Part shown: positions 1 through 11,866 of the stretch, piece by piece
Layout of the letters: the number at the start of each line of letters is the position of its first letter
Position numbering within the stretch: position 1 is the first letter of the stretch
DNA from: Ustilaginoidea virens
Taxonomy: Eukaryota > Ascomycota > Sordariomycetes > Hypocreales > Clavicipitaceae
Assembly: GCF_000687475.1 (NCBI RefSeq)
Contig: NC_057321.1
Coordinates: forward strand, 806,001-870,000
Direction: 5' to 3'
DNA: 64,000 bases
Position numbers and translations under genes: made by a program
The notes under the pieces: model-generated
Databases searched by the model: none
What the model was told of the DNA's origin: nothing
What the model saw: the letters and a program-made list of their open reading frames with translations, nothing else

Positions 1-550
1 GGTCGGGGCCGAACTTGGAAGACGAAGTGTTTTCGATCTCACGGAGAGAAGCGCGGCGGTAGCGACCGCTGGCGATGACGTGGCGGAGCATTCTTTTTTG
101 GCTGACGATGCGGGACTTGAGGCTGGCCGAGACGCGGACTTGCTTTTCGTAGCCGTTGAGCTGCTGCCGCATGAGGAGCGAGTCAAAGAGGTAGCTGATG
201 ATGGCCTGGATGTCGGAAATGAGGGCAGCCCAGTTGTCCGTCTCGCCGTAGTGAATGCCAGTCAGGGCCCAGACCGCGAGACCGGCAACGATGACGAGGA
301 AGACGGGCTCTGAGCCAGAGGCCCTAACCATCGCGTCGAGCCATCGGTCCAGCTTGTTCGTCTTGGTGTGCTTGACGTAGCCGGTGACGTTTTCAACCGG
401 CTCGGACACCTCATCCGACTCCTTGACGACAATACCGAGCTTGCCTTGAGGTTGGTTGAAATGCTTGGACAGGTATTGCGTGGGAGCCCTGTCTTGGATG
501 TCCCCTTTGGTGCCTGGGGTGGCGAGGAAGTGGATGATGTGCTTGAACAT
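1..550 (-). CDS. Low-affinity iron permease family protein (3' part beyond window)
   Basis: Reading the minus strand from ATG at 550 gives an open frame of 183 codons to the window edge. It starts MFKHIIHFLATPG. After a hydrophilic stretch comes a conserved segment near residues 65-125: KLDRWLDAMVRASGSEPVFL, a membrane helix (VIVAGLAVWALTGIHYGE), then SDIQAIISYLFDSLLMRQQL. That block is typical of the fungal low-affinity iron permease family (Fet4-like, PF04120), which are plasma-membrane transporters for ferrous iron and other divalent metals. The remaining helices lie outside the window. An in-frame stop lies about 130 nt upstream with no other ATG between, which supports this start unless there is a 5' exon. 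The family call is recognition from sequence; substrate is inferred. Confidence 0.8.
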   Translation of the reverse strand, partial: MFKHIIHFLATPGTKGDIQDRAPTQYLSKHFNQPQGKLGIVVKESDEVSEPVENVTGYVKHTKTNKLDRWLDAMVRASGSEPVFLVIVAGLAVWALTGIHYGETDNWAALISDIQAIISYLFDSLLMRQQLNGYEKQVRVSASLKSRIVSQKRMLRHVIASGRYRRASLREIENTSSSKFGPD

Positions 551-3097
551 TGTTGGCGTGGGGGGAGCACGGGAACTCTGAGAGGCTGGCGTCGGGGATA
601 GGGAGCAATACACCCGGGCGGGCAGGTTGAGTTTCTTGGCACTTGATTTCAGGTTGCGCGGCTCAAGCTAAGGCGGCCACAGTTCTTCGGCAACGTCAAA
701 AAGAGTCATGCCCAAGAGAACATGAACATGGCCGTGGAAGGAAGTGTTGGTCTCCAGCGTTGATGTCGTCGCGGTGCGGTGATGCCCACGACGTGTTGTC
801 TACGGTTGCTCGGGAAATCTGGCCAGGAAGCAAATTGTCAGTTTTGACCCAAGGCGGCAGGCATGACAGCATACGGAATTCCGACATACGGTCGAACAGG
901 CTGCGGCAAGCAGTGGGCAAGCAGTGGGCAAGCAGGTGAACGGTTGGCTGGTTGTGCTGAGACGAGAATGTCGAGAAGACGTGGCACACGGCGTACATTT
1001 AAGCTCATGGCCGCCGCTTGGTGATGATGGCGTGCCTGGCGGCGGTCAGGTCAGGTCAGGCCAGGTCAGGTCAGGCCAAGGGCCCAAGCATAACGGGCGT
1101 TCGGCATCCTGCAAGGCCGCCCGGTCGCTCTGTGCTCGTCGGCGGATTGCTCGATTCGGAAATATGGGCCATCTGAGGGATTTTAGCAATGTTTGAGGGC
1201 GGCTCGCGTTGGGGCTGGTGGGCTGTGCTGGCTCATGAGGAGTTGAATATGAGGAGTTGAATATTATTAGTTGGCCTGGGATGGATGGAGTACAAGGGAG
1301 GAGGGGAGGCGAAAATTTTTCTTGTCCTTGATTCCAGCCGCTGCCACTTGCCTGCTAGTGCCTGCCAGGTGCCAGGTGCCAGGGTGCCAGGTGCCAGGCT
1401 GCGAGAACCCCCCACTTGGACCAGCTTTTTTCTCGACGCCTTTTCTGGCTAAATTTCAATGTTCCAAATTTTCCGCCCCTAGGCTAACGACATCGCGCAT
1501 CAGACGGCAGGCCTAGACCGTCGCGAATGGCACGGAATCCTACGGATTGCGGTCTGTCTGTCTCTACGTGCGACGGACAGGCATAATGCATGCCCCCCTG
1601 TGATGCCCGACATGCTACGTCGCACATGTGACATGACATGCCCCCCCGTCCCTCGAGGCCCCTTCTCCTCTTCGTCTCTTCCGCAGTTGCGCACAGCCAT
1701 CTTCTTCAGCCGCATGGCATGGCACCTGTCGCCGCTAAGGTTCAGCAGCTGGCAAAGCTGCCAAAGGCCCAAGATACCGATCAGCGTGCTGTGCCGCCCA
1801 CTTTAACTTCCGATGTCGTCTTTCCGACGGTGGCATCACTCTGTGGGGGCCATCGCGGCACGATCGCCGTCGACATTTTCTTTCTCTTACGAACAAGGGG
1901 GAGGGGGTGGGGCAGGGCAAGAAAAGCACGACTTTTGCCCCTGGGTCTACCAGCCTCGTTCCCGTCTTCATCATCAGGTCAGATCGCTTGCTCTTGGCTA
2001 GACGCCGTTTCCCGGCCCCCAAGTGATGAGGAAAGCGGAGCTTACCCTGCAAGAGAAGCGTAGCTTGCCGCTTTGACTCGTTGAATTGCAGTTACAGTAA
2101 TAAATAGTGAGACGGTCCGAGACGCTACAGCCAGCCTCCATCAGGTAAGCAAAGAGCAGAGCTTTGCCTGAGATTTGCCGTGGAAGCCAGGCGATGGGGG
2201 GCAAGCGAACTGGGTCCGACAAACGACGGGACGGTAACATATCCGGCGCACCCTGGATGCAATCATCTGGTGTGGAGATATCATCTCGTGTGGATGGGTT
2301 CCAGCCTCGTGAGTGATGACCAACCAGGCAAGTTTGGTGCTTGCTTGTTGAAAGCTACGGTGTTGCCCGGAACCAAGGGAACATGGCCTAATCAGCAGTG
2401 TCGGTCTTTGATTCGCTTCACTATTGATGTTTTTGATGCTTCAACAGCGTCACGCATAGTAACCGTTTACGTCGGACACTGGGGCCTGTCTAAACGCATC
2501 TGAGCCCTCTCTTCAATGGCAAGCGATCCCTAGATGCGGTGGACGACGACGACGACCATTTGGCAAAGCGCGTCGAGGAGTTGGAAGTCGTAGGCTAGGA
2601 ATGAGGCACCTTGCTGGATATTGCTGCAGGTTTTCACTGCCAACGCTCGATTCTGGGTTCTGCCTAGACCCGCGCTGCCGACTTCATCGCTCGCTGCTTT
2701 GTTTGCAAACTCGATTGCCCCGTTTTTCTTCTTCTTCACCCAGTCTATCGGGCGGGTTGCACGAGTTGCGCTTAAATCAAATTACGAATCACGAGTTTCA
2801 CCACTCCACAAGGAAAAGCACACAGCCAATTCCAAGTGAAAATAGTCGCCTTCAGATATCCGGGATTTACTAATACATAAAATGCCAAGCCTTACACGTA
2901 ATATGAGTAAGGAAAAATCAGGATGTACTATTGCCAATGCATTGCATGGCCTATTCATTTAAGGGACTAGAATTCGTCGCATTGGATGGGGAAGCATCCT
3001 GGGCCGATGCGATACCGTGGGATCAAGGCCTTGATAGCAATCCCCCCAGTACTTGTCTCCCCTTTCCGTTGTTGTATTGCATCGCCCATCGCCCAAG
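551..3097. other. Intergenic region with short tandem repeats, no gene seen
   Basis: No frame has convincing coding character. The region holds several short tandem arrays: three copies of an 11-nt GGCAAGCAGTG-like unit at 905-936, a GGTCA/GGCCA pentamer array at 1044-1078, two perfect 14-nt copies (ATGAGGAGTTGAAT) at 1235-1262 and a TGCCAGG-type array at 1362-1400. It probably contains the upstream region of the permease and the promoter of the secreted-protein gene at 3098. Confidence 0.5.
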
Positions 3098-3562
3098 ATG
3101 AAAGCCTTCATTCTTCGCACCGTGGCCTCTCTTTGGCTTGCATTAGCGACACTGCCTGCTACACCCGAGGCTGCGATCATCACTGACCCGCCGACTACGA
3201 CTACGACTGCGACGGCGACGGTGACGGCTACTGCAAAAGACGAACGCATAAACCTCTTCAACTTGGCCGCCGCCTCCATCGAAGAAAGGCCGCTCCGAAA
3301 CCACTACTACTACCTGATTACGGAAATTTTGGGACCAACGCGTGGTGACACCTGCAAGAATGGCTGCTACCCATCACTAGAAACGATTGTAAAGGAATAC
3401 GCCGCAGTGTTGCAAAGATGGCTGAATAGCAGTGACGACGAAAAGGCCTCGAAAGCCTTGCTCAAGCTGGCAAACTCGCTGGGTGATAAGAAGTATCCTG
3501 TTTCACAAAAGGCTCTCGACGATTTCCTAATCGCGGTTTTGGAGAGAGTGCGAGGAATGTAG
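3098..3562 (+). CDS. Small secreted protein, function unknown
   Basis: This is a single-exon frame of 154 codons. ATG at 3098 is preferred over the in-frame ATG at 3053 because it begins a clear signal peptide: Met-Lys, then hydrophobic residues to about residue 25 ending ATLPATPEA, a good signal-peptidase site. The mature start is Thr-rich (PPTTTTTATATVTATA), probably an O-glycosylated linker. The rest is helical and charged, with only two cysteines (GDTCKNGC) that could form one small loop. I recognise no domain. Length and signal peptide fit the loose class of fungal small secreted proteins; an effector role would be speculation. Confidence 0.65.
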   Translation: MKAFILRTVASLWLALATLPATPEAAIITDPPTTTTTATATVTATAKDERINLFNLAAASIEERPLRNHYYYLITEILGPTRGDTCKNGCYPSLETIVKEYAAVLQRWLNSSDDEKASKALLKLANSLGDKKYPVSQKALDDFLIAVLERVRGM

Positions 3563-3850
3563 ATTGCAAACAAGTCTGGTACAACGAGTAGTTCCTAGGA
3601 AGGGGCTGGTAGACCATCCGGACCGTATTATGTCGGGTCGGATGGGTGTCCTTGTATCTCTATGACGCTTGCATATTGAATTTAGCGATAGCCGGCTTGG
3701 CGGACAATCGAATTCCCCGGCTGCTGATTGGCTGTGCAGATGGGAAACTGACTGAAGGCACGTGGTTCGCGAAGTCGGGGCTCGGGGCTCTGGGCGCCCC
3801 ACAAGTCAGGATGGATCCCAGCCTCTTTAATCGAATCCACACTTTGCCAA

Positions 3851-5348
3851 GTGACGCGTGTGCAGTGTGCCGTGTGCCAGATGTTTCCCCGAAAGCTCTT
3901 CGTGAGTCTACGATGTTGGATCCATGCATTGTTTTCTCGGCTATGGCGACTTTCACCTTACTTGGGAACCCCCCCCCAAGCCAGCCAGGAGCATGCCGCC
4001 GCCGCCAGAACCGGGGATGGTGGTGTTCCTGACGAGTTCCTCGTGTTGACCGACGATGAGCTGGTGAGAGCCGGTGACGATTTCGTCGACTCGCTGATGC
4101 CCCGAAAAATTGAGGCGCTGGCCTCTCGCTACAACGGCGGAAGAACCTGTCGGATTGTAGGTGAGGACAGGGGCAGCTACAACGCCTGCTTCTTCGTCAA
4201 GTTTGATGACGACAACGAGACGTGGGTTGTGAGGATTCCCATTGAACCTGCACTCCACAACCCGTGGCAGGCGCTGCTCAGTGAGGTAGCTACTATGAAG
4301 TGAGTGTTCGCCATGTCGTCGGCGAACCATCAGCTAACTCTTCTATTGTCTCGTACGCGTCAAGACGAGCATTCCAGTGGCCAAGATTCACGCATACGGT
4401 CGAGGCGAACAACTGACGGCCAATCCCGCCACAACGCAAATGTTTCTCGTTTTGGATTACATCCCAGGGACGCCTCTGACCAGAGAAAAGGTGCTTCGCA
4501 CTGACACTAGGGTCAGAACCAACCTGCTCCGCCAACTGCTGGGCTATCTAGCAGAGATTCGGTCCATTGAGCTCCCTGCCATTGGGTCATTGAAGCCAAC
4601 CGACGACGCGTCGCGGCCGACGGTCGGCGCCCTTCTTACTCAGTCCTCGAACGATGCTCGCCGGGACCTGCCACGCTTCGTGTCTGCCAAGGCATACATG
4701 GACTCCCAATTCGACCTTATTTCGAGCTATCTTCTGGCGCCCCGGCGTGACCATCCAGAGGACGAGGTTCGGTACGACATGTTCTGCATCAGTAGCATGA
4801 AGTCCTACTTTGATACCGTTATACAGCCCGAGCTAGACAGTGGTCCATTCGTTCTCAGTCATCCAGATCTAAGACCGAGCAACATCATCGTAAACGAACG
4901 GTCGGATATTGTCGGCATCATTGATTGGCAATTTACGAGCACCGTTCCTCGCCAGCTTTGCACGCCTCCGTCATGGGTCACCGGCCATGTAAAGTCTGAC
5001 GATGCAAAAATGCTCCTCTTGCAGTTTTCAATGGCCATCATTCTCGACGACACGCTTCCCAAAGAGCTCGAGCTGGAGTGGCTTCAGCTTCCCAAGGAGG
5101 TCGAAAATTGGCGCGGACCGTCAAGCCCATCTTTCCACGTTGCTCATCTTATGCGCTGCCCTGCGGACCTCAATTTTGTTTTCTGGAAGTTTGTTGCCCA
5201 AGGACGAGATGCCAAGGAGCTTGAAGAGACCGAGGCTAAGCTTTTTCAGAACCCAGGGCTGGCTTCGGAGGCTCGTCGAATAGCGGAACGGAACCGCCAG
5301 TACACGGAGTACTTGAAAAGCCAAGGCAGATACGTCGAGGAGTCCTGA
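3851..5348 (+). CDS. APH/choline-kinase-like phosphotransferase family protein, one intron
   Basis: Exon 1 runs to about 4299 and exon 2 from about 4370 to TGA at 5346-5348. The intron starts with GTGAGT at 4300, has CTAAC near 4334 and can end at AG 4368-4369, restoring the frame (about 475 aa). An alternative AG at 4364 needs another donor, such as GTAGCT at 4286. The N-terminal lobe has the nucleotide-binding block (IVGEDRGSYNACFFVKFDD, WVVRIPIEPAL). The C-terminal lobe has the catalytic HPDLRPSNII (HxDxxxxN form) and the metal-binding GIIDW. This is the aminoglycoside-phosphotransferase fold (PF01636), widespread in fungi and mostly without known substrate. The start is uncertain: ATG at 3851 adds a poorly conserved leader and 3881 is possible. 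Antibiotic resistance should not be inferred. Confidence 0.7.
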
Positions 5349-7941
5349 CTTGTGGCGATCGGGTGCCGCCGGTAAAATGGTCGTCGACGCTGTATATTGC
5401 TATTCGCGTAGCCGCTTCTCCTCATCCTCAAGTCCGTAAAGCTTGAGCAACAGCAGAGCTGCGTTTTGTTACATCTCGTCTTGCCTTTGACAAGCCGGCT
5501 CGGCGACTTGGGCTTTCTGCTTATCAAGCGTGCCAACGTCGCCAGCGGGTCGACCTTCCCTGGAGCTTGAAGCGGACCGGGCATGGTCACGCAGCAACGG
5601 ATTTCCGACCACGCAGCCGGCAACTGGGCCTCGGACGGAAAGGTGTCTGGTGCGTTGCCACGAGTTTTCTTCCGTAAAGCTGCACGTGGCTGGGGTTATT
5701 GAAAAGTACCGGGTCACCGTAGTCTACAGGGCGTAGGCAAGTGGGTTTCGCTATGTAGCACAGGGCTCTCACGCGTAGTGCGGTGTGTTCTGGTGTCAAG
5801 TACGACCAACGATGGTAGTCTTGACAGTGGAAGAAAAACTGTAGGCTGCAGAGATCAGGTTGGGTCATGGAAACCAGTATAAGTGCGGGCTTTTGGCGTT
5901 GGTATATAGAGCCGCATATCGCACGCGGCTGCGTAGGGATAGATGCGAGTGTACATGCGCACTCGTGCGCGTCTTACTCTAAGATGCAGCGTAGGGCCTC
6001 GTGGCTAAGTGTAATTATGAGGGCTAGGTTTGCAACTGGATAAACCGTAGGGGTTGTGTTGGCGGCATAGCGAAGCGTTACTCTGAGCCTTTGTTTGAAT
6101 GTCGTGTAGATGGTAGTCGCTCTAGTTGCAACCCAGTCATCAATCAATAGGACACTCGAAACGGCAGTTCGAAAAGGGATGTTTTATCAAAAGCTACCCA
6201 GGGACGACCATGTGAGCGGCGGGTATCGCCTCTGCTTGCGATGGCTGCAATATACCACGGTAATGGATTGTAGCGGCATGCGCGGAGTTTGCATATATGC
6301 TGCGGTAATGGCTGCTGATGCGTGGCGATGTGTGCCGTCATTTAGTCATGACTGTACATATATATACATATATATATGCTTCGCTGTACATGTGTGTCCG
6401 GAGATGACAGGCTGCATGTGTAAGTCAGCAGCAGGTAATGGTACTGATTCCACCAAACAATCGATACCGTCTATGTCCTGCCCATCCCCTGACACACCTA
6501 TCCACGGTATTTGGCCGACCACGACCACCCTGTCGAAAAGCGTACGTGGCGCCCTGCGAGATGATTTGCAGGTACGTCTAGCGAGGCGGTGTCAATGACC
6601 AAGGCCGAGAGGCGTACGTTGACAATGTCAAAAGGACCTGACGACAGCATCCGGCACGTCTGCAAGCACGCACCGTTGCCTCGGGGCCAGGCGATCTGGG
6701 AGCCCTTCTAGGCCCGACTTGGGTGATCCGTGCCTGCGAGCTCCGTGGATGGATCGAGCTGCGGCAGCGTATCTAGGAGCCGTGGCCTGACAACTGTCCA
6801 AGCTGGCTCTTCGTGTTGTCATCATTGCGGGGCTGTATGCCCAGTTCCTGTGCCGCATTGGCAATCTTGCAGGGTCTTTTAGACTCGAAGCAGGTGCTCA
6901 CATGTCGATTGCAGTCGGCATACTCTCGAGAGACAGTGGCGGCAGCGAACGCTACAGGCTGGTTTGAATCATCGATATAAGGTTGTCAGTCATCTGACTG
7001 AAGCCTCGGCAAATCCAGTTGTTCCGGGCAGCCTTGATCTCCAAGTAGAAAAAGTAGAGGCCGCCGTCTGGTAGGATCTTCCAGCATCTATCTGCCTCCT
7101 GTGTTGCTTCTCATGGGCTCATCGGGGATCGGGGGATCTGTGGCCCGGAGTTGGCCGGACTCGGAAAAGCGCCGAGCTGCGCCCTGGCCGTCTTCAGCGG
7201 TTTAGGCGTAATTGGGTGGCTCTTGGTGGTTTTCAACAAAATGGCTGGGCGTTTTATGTCATACTCTATTTGACACTGATGACTGAGTATGCATAATGGA
7301 ATTAGAAAATTTAAGCTCACAACTGCAGGGAATCAAAAGCCTTTATATTATTATAGCTTATTAACAGGGGCAAGCGAGGCTAAGGCTTCTGGCTTATTGC
7401 GGCGCTGCATAGGTGCCAAATTCAAATTCGCAGGCAAAGTTTCGGTTTCCCTGCAAAGAATATGTATGCCTCTGTCAACCATGGAGACGTGCTTTGATGA
7501 TTGGTCTATTTCCGCCCCACTTGTGTTTCGTGACCACGGCATACAGGCGGCTCCTGCTAGCGCGGTACATTGCAAGCAGGGGTTCTTGGAGCTATACCAC
7601 TGTGTACCCTTTTTTTTTTATTTTTTTTTTTTTTTATTAAATGACGCTCCTATGAAAGTTATGCTGTACCAGCATCTCTACTCCTTCTGGGAAAGTGCTA
7701 GGTTTTATGAAAGACGCTTGGGATTATGGCCTCTGTCATCCGATCCTGGCTCTACACCACCCCCCTTTTACTAGCAAATAAAGCAATCCGACTCGACTGA
7801 GCTGGAGATCGACTGAGCTGGGGAGCCGCCGACTGCTTTGCTCGCTCCCCTTTTGTCGATAGAAATCCGAAAGTCCTCTTCGACATCCCCGGGTCGCAGG
7901 CAACAGCCCGAGAGACCTGCCATGCCGCGCTAAGTCACGCC
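5349..7941. other. Intergenic region, no gene supported
   Basis: No long frame with recognisable domains and no convincing exon chain was seen. There is a TATATACA-type microsatellite at 6354-6378 and a long T-rich tract (two T runs broken by one A) at 7609-7637. The 300 bp before 7942 should contain the promoter of the glycosyltransferase gene. Confidence 0.45.
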
Positions 7942-9616
7942 ATGTGCATCCTCAAGGGCCCAGCTGAGTCGCCGCGCCTGGGCCGAATGGTCAACAAGAG
8001 GCTGCTGCGCGTCATCATCGTCGCTGGAGTCTTTCTGGCCTCGGCCGCGGCTCTGTTCGTCGGCGGTCGCTACCGAGGCCCCAGAGTGGCTCCCTTTTCG
8101 CGCAAGCACGTCGGTCCCGACAGATACGACTTCACCACGACGAGCCGCTTCTTCCCTCTCAAGTTCGAAGACGCGGCCAGGACGAAAAAGGAACACCTCT
8201 GCGGCTCCTTCCCGAGATTCCTGCTCCAGCACGTCCAGCCCGTGCTCAAAGTCGGGCACAGCGAGAACCAGGCGCGGCTGGACGCGCATTTCAAGACGAC
8301 CTCGTCGTGCTTCACCAAGGATGAGCTGTTGGTCGTGTCCGACCTCGACGAGGTGGTGCACGGCCACCGCACCGTGGACGTCCTCGCCGACCTGCCCGCA
8401 GGCTACCACGATCTGGACAAGAACCCCGACTTCCGACATTACCTGAACCAGAGAGACATGCACCGAAACGGCAGCCTCAACGACAAGACGCAAGGGTCCA
8501 TTGACGGCTGGATCATTGACAAGTACAAGTTCCTCCCCATGGTCGAGCGGGCTTGGTTGGCCAGACCCGGCAGGGCCTTTTACTTCTTCTTCGAACCCGA
8601 CACCTACGTCTTCTGGGACAACGTGTTTCGCCTTCTCGAAAACCTGGACCCCGAGGAACCCGTCTACATGGGCTCCCCCTCCCCCGGCCGGCACGACGTC
8701 GATCGAGACATGAAAACCTGGTTCGCTAACGGCGGCCCGGGCGTGGTCTTGAGCAGGGGCGCCATCAGAAGCCTTCTGAGGCGCCGCACCGACGCCAACG
8801 GCCACTACATCGACCCCGTCATCACGGAGAAGTGGCAGGATCTGGTAGCCCGCGAGTGCTGCGGCGACAGTGTGCTCGGATGGGCGTTGTGGAACGCGAC
8901 GGTGCAGGTGCAAGGGTACTGGCCCATGTTCAACCCTCATTCTTTTCACAGGATTCCCTACAGCGATGCATACTGGTGCCAGCCCGTGTTGACGCTTCAC
9001 AAGACGTCTCCAGAGGACGCGACCGACTTGTGGCACTGGGAATTTTCCCAACGCGAGAGAGACGTGAGTGGTGCAAGGCTTTTGCCAACTGACTGGACCC
9101 AAGAAAAAAAAAAAAAAAAACTCCATTTCCGCCGGGGCTCATTTGTGCTAATTCCCTCTTCCGTTTTCTTTCGAAACCCTGCAGCGGCCGATGCTGTATG
9201 CCGATCTCTGGCGCCTGCGACATCCCGGCAAACCTGGTGTTCTGGATAACTGGGATAACGGCGACTGGGACAGGCTGGACCCGCCAGCCGATGCCTCGAT
9301 TGACACGTTTGAGACGTGCGAGCGGTACTGCCGCAACGAGCAACGGTGCCTCCAGTGGACGTGGCTCGGCGGAGATGAGAAGAGGTGCATTCTCATGAGC
9401 TCGATAAGCTACGGATCCGCGCGCAAACCAGAGTACGTGGACGCTGACGAGAAGCGAGAGGCCTCGCCGGCGCAAGAGGCCCGCGAGAAGAAGAGCGGCA
9501 AGAAAATGGTCGCGTACCGCAGCGGGTGGGTCGAAGATCGCATCCAAGAGTGGGTGGATGCGAGACGATGCGAAGCCGTGCAATGGGTCGGGCCCAGCAC
9601 CAGCCGGATATTCTAG
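7942..9616 (+). CDS. Fringe-like (GT31-type) glycosyltransferase with C-terminal PAN/apple-like cysteine module
   Basis: Two exons, 7942-9063 and 9185-9616, join in phase 0 across an intron with GTGAGT donor and TGCAG acceptor; the product is 517 aa. The intron carries an A18 run. ATG at 7987 is an alternative start. Residues about 20-42 form one hydrophobic helix after basic residues, the type II Golgi anchor. The lumenal part has VVSDLDE, then FYFFFEPDTYVFWDN, which holds the EPD/DxD-type nucleotide-sugar motif, then GSPSPG and a GGPGVVLSRGA block; these are hallmarks of fungal fringe-like transferases. The C-terminus (FETCERYCRNEQRCLQWTW, then KRCILM) resembles a PAN/apple fold. Its likely role is Golgi transfer of a sugar from a nucleotide sugar; the acceptor is unknown. 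Confidence 0.8.
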
Positions 9617-10269
9617 AAAGTTGCGCCGGCAACGGCACTTGCAGACCCTCGAACCTCGGACCTCGGACCTCGGACCTCGATCTGGATGGTGACTTGGTAT
9701 GCGCAACGGCATTCCGGAGCACGCTGGTCTGTTCGTCTGGGGCATTGCTCTTTGATGAGTGGCAAGTCTACGGCGCAGAAGCGGGGTGTCCTCTTCGGAG
9801 TCGGGGATGCTTTGGGAAGCCGAGTGCAGCTCGTCGTGTCTCGGCATGGCATTCTCTCTAGGCGACAGCCAACAAGAAACGACCTCGGCCGCGGCATGTC
9901 CGCTCAATCTTGCCAAGCATGGCGCATCCGGGAGTCACGGCGGACAGGAGAAAACGACGAGTGTTTTGCATGTTGTTTGGACACTTCCGACTGAGTGTGC
10001 AAACCAGCCCCCCCCCTACTATTACTAGAGCAGCCAGACAAAAGTTCACCTCGGATCTTCTCCTCCTATTCCCTCCCATGACGCGCCCTCGACACCGGGT
10101 CGTCCTGGGCGCAGCCTCTCCACCGGCCGCCAAGGAAAGCTCGAATCCCATTTCTCCCGGGTTGCAAACCTGTGCTGAAACAGGCGAGCAGGGGATACAA
10201 GAGCCGGAGCAGCCCGCGCTCTCTGCGTGATTCCGTCCAACGACACGGTAACAAGCGCCCCCCGTCGAC
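9617..10269. other. Intergenic region between convergent genes
   Basis: This spacer lies between the 3' ends of the plus-strand glycosyltransferase and the minus-strand secreted-protein gene. It has a perfect CCTCGGA heptamer array at 9653-9680. No frame has recognisable coding character. A GTAAGT overlaps the stop of the next gene, so an extra 3' exon of that gene here cannot be excluded. Confidence 0.45.
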
Positions 10270-10748
10270 TTACCCGACGTTGCAAGTCATGTATGCGGTA
10301 CCCTTTGCCGGTAAAATTGCACATTTGTCCGGCTCCAGTCGCTGGTGAATACGCCCCCTTCTGCCCGGGCTAGAACTTGCCGTTAGAGAGTGGCGGCCGG
10401 CAGGGTGTCCAATGGCACTCACGCAACAGTCTCGCAATGCGCTTCTGCAACCGTCACGACGGAGCTGATTCGGTGCTGGTCAGTCCGATGCCCTCCCGCG
10501 CGGCCAGGCTGAAGCACAAGACGTACCGAAACCCCGTCACGTCGGTGTCCACATTGTACAAAGGGTACCCCCTGCTCTTACACGAGTCGTCTTTGAAAAC
10601 GAAGCCCTGGCATGGGTGTTAGCATGACGGTGGCATTAGCATGACGGTTAGGAAGGCAGAGAGAGAAAGCCTGGGGATGAGATACAATCACCCCGTAAAG
10701 GGTAGCAGCCGAGGCAAGGGAAAGGAGCGAGAGGACGGAGAGTAGCAT
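10270..10748 (-). CDS. Small cysteine-containing secreted protein, four exons
   Basis: Reconstructed on the minus strand as exons 10748-10692, 10606-10527, 10464-10423 and 10369-10270. Introns are 85, 62 and 53 nt. Donors are GTGATT, GTACGT and GTGAGT. Acceptors are CAG, CAG and TAG, and each intron has a CTAAC or CTGAC branch-like site. Phases match at every junction, giving 92 aa ending at TAA. Residues 1-15 are a signal peptide (MLLSVLSLLSLASAA). The mature part has four cysteines (DDSC, AHCET, DKCA, MTCN), enough for two disulfides. No family is recognised. A short A-rich stretch 120-150 bp upstream (10869-10895) fits a promoter. The first three introns are persuasive; exon 4 could start 9 nt later at a second AG in the same frame. 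Confidence 0.55.
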
Positions 10749-11866
10749 GGTGCGTGAGTTTGCGGTTTCCTCGCACGCCTCTGTGTACCGCAGGATGGGG
10801 CGACGCTGGGCGACGAACCGACGTGAAAGCTTGGCTTGCAGGAGGGCTGGGAACGATTGCCTTGTGCCCTCTTTTTTTTTTTTCTTTTTTTTTTTTGTCG
10901 GTCTTGCGTTATTTAACTTGGTTTAGTATTCTTTGCCTCTTTTAATTTCTGCGGGCGGAAGAGGCGAGCTTCCGGGGGTGGGTTTTTCCCCGAGTCATGT
11001 ACGGAGCAGACTTGGCTTATCAGCAGTCGGCACGACCCGGCATCGCGGGCAAAGGTTCAAAGAGAGTTTGCATACAAAACGTTGCATACCCTGGTCCACG
11101 TAGGACCGGGATATCTTGACCTGTTCCCGCGGGCTAATGTCGCCACGTGCTGGTGACGTACATTGGGTTCAGGCGGCGGCGGGTGCCATGGCCACGAGCC
11201 CGGGATTTGTGTAGGTCATTCCCGGCGAAGGGCGGTTGTGTCTCGTGATGTCGGGATCGATGATTCTGCGACCAGCGGCAGCGCAAGATGAAAAGGGCCT
11301 TTGCCGTTCTGGATCCGGGACCGGGCTTGATCCGACGATTGGTGTTGCTCGCAGCCGTCAAGGTCAACGCGTGCTGCTTGCTGCCCTCGACGTGGCTGTC
11401 ACCAGGGGACTGGCTATTGCACGACTCTTATCGCAAGCAGCAGAATTCACGCAAACGGCGCAGGGTTGACCAAGCTATGGACCGTTTCTGTAACCTTTCT
11501 GCACCGTTTCTGTAACGTTGTTTTTTTTCTGCACAACAAGCCTGGCGCAAGAAGTCCTACAGCAGTCAGTCACGTAGACGTCGACATGCTCTAATACACG
11601 GCCAGAAGGGCGTCGAGTCGACCTTCACCACTGCCCCCGTCACGCCAAGCCCCCCCATCCAGCGCGCTTTTCAAGTTTGAACAAAGACACCTCCCTCTCA
11701 GAGCGAGGCCCCTGGTCGAGCCAACCAGGGACAAAAGCATCACATCATGGCTGACCCCCAACGCCCAAACGCCGCCGGGGAGGAAAAAAAAAAAAACCAC
11801 AAAATATACCCTCGACAGCCCACAACCAAACGGCCCGAAACCACGGGCAAACGGCCAGAACCCCAA
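10749..11866. other. Intergenic region with poly(dA:dT) promoter-like tract
   Basis: The spacer separates two minus-strand genes. Near 10869-10895 there are two long T runs, about 120 nt upstream of the secreted-protein ATG, of the kind that excludes nucleosomes in fungal promoters. At 11477-11516 a TTTCTGTAAC segment is duplicated. No frame here has recognisable coding features. Confidence 0.45.

Noticed and set aside
1638..2063. 141-codon frame upstream of the first secreted-protein gene
   Set aside because: Composition looks random (Pro/Ser/Arg-rich), no domain is visible and overlapping frames on both strands are equally open.
3851..5348. Reading the APH-like gene as an antibiotic-resistance gene
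   Set aside because: The fold is shared by many fungal kinases of unknown substrate. Nothing in the sequence or neighbourhood points to aminoglycosides.
7930..9126. 398-codon minus-strand frame opposite the glycosyltransferase
   Set aside because: It is the antisense of a clear GT31-type coding exon, and its residues show GC-driven Val/Gly bias with no domain.
10130..10180. tRNA B-box-like CTCGAATCCC followed by GGGTTGCAAACC
   Set aside because: No A box, acceptor stem or cloverleaf could be built around it.
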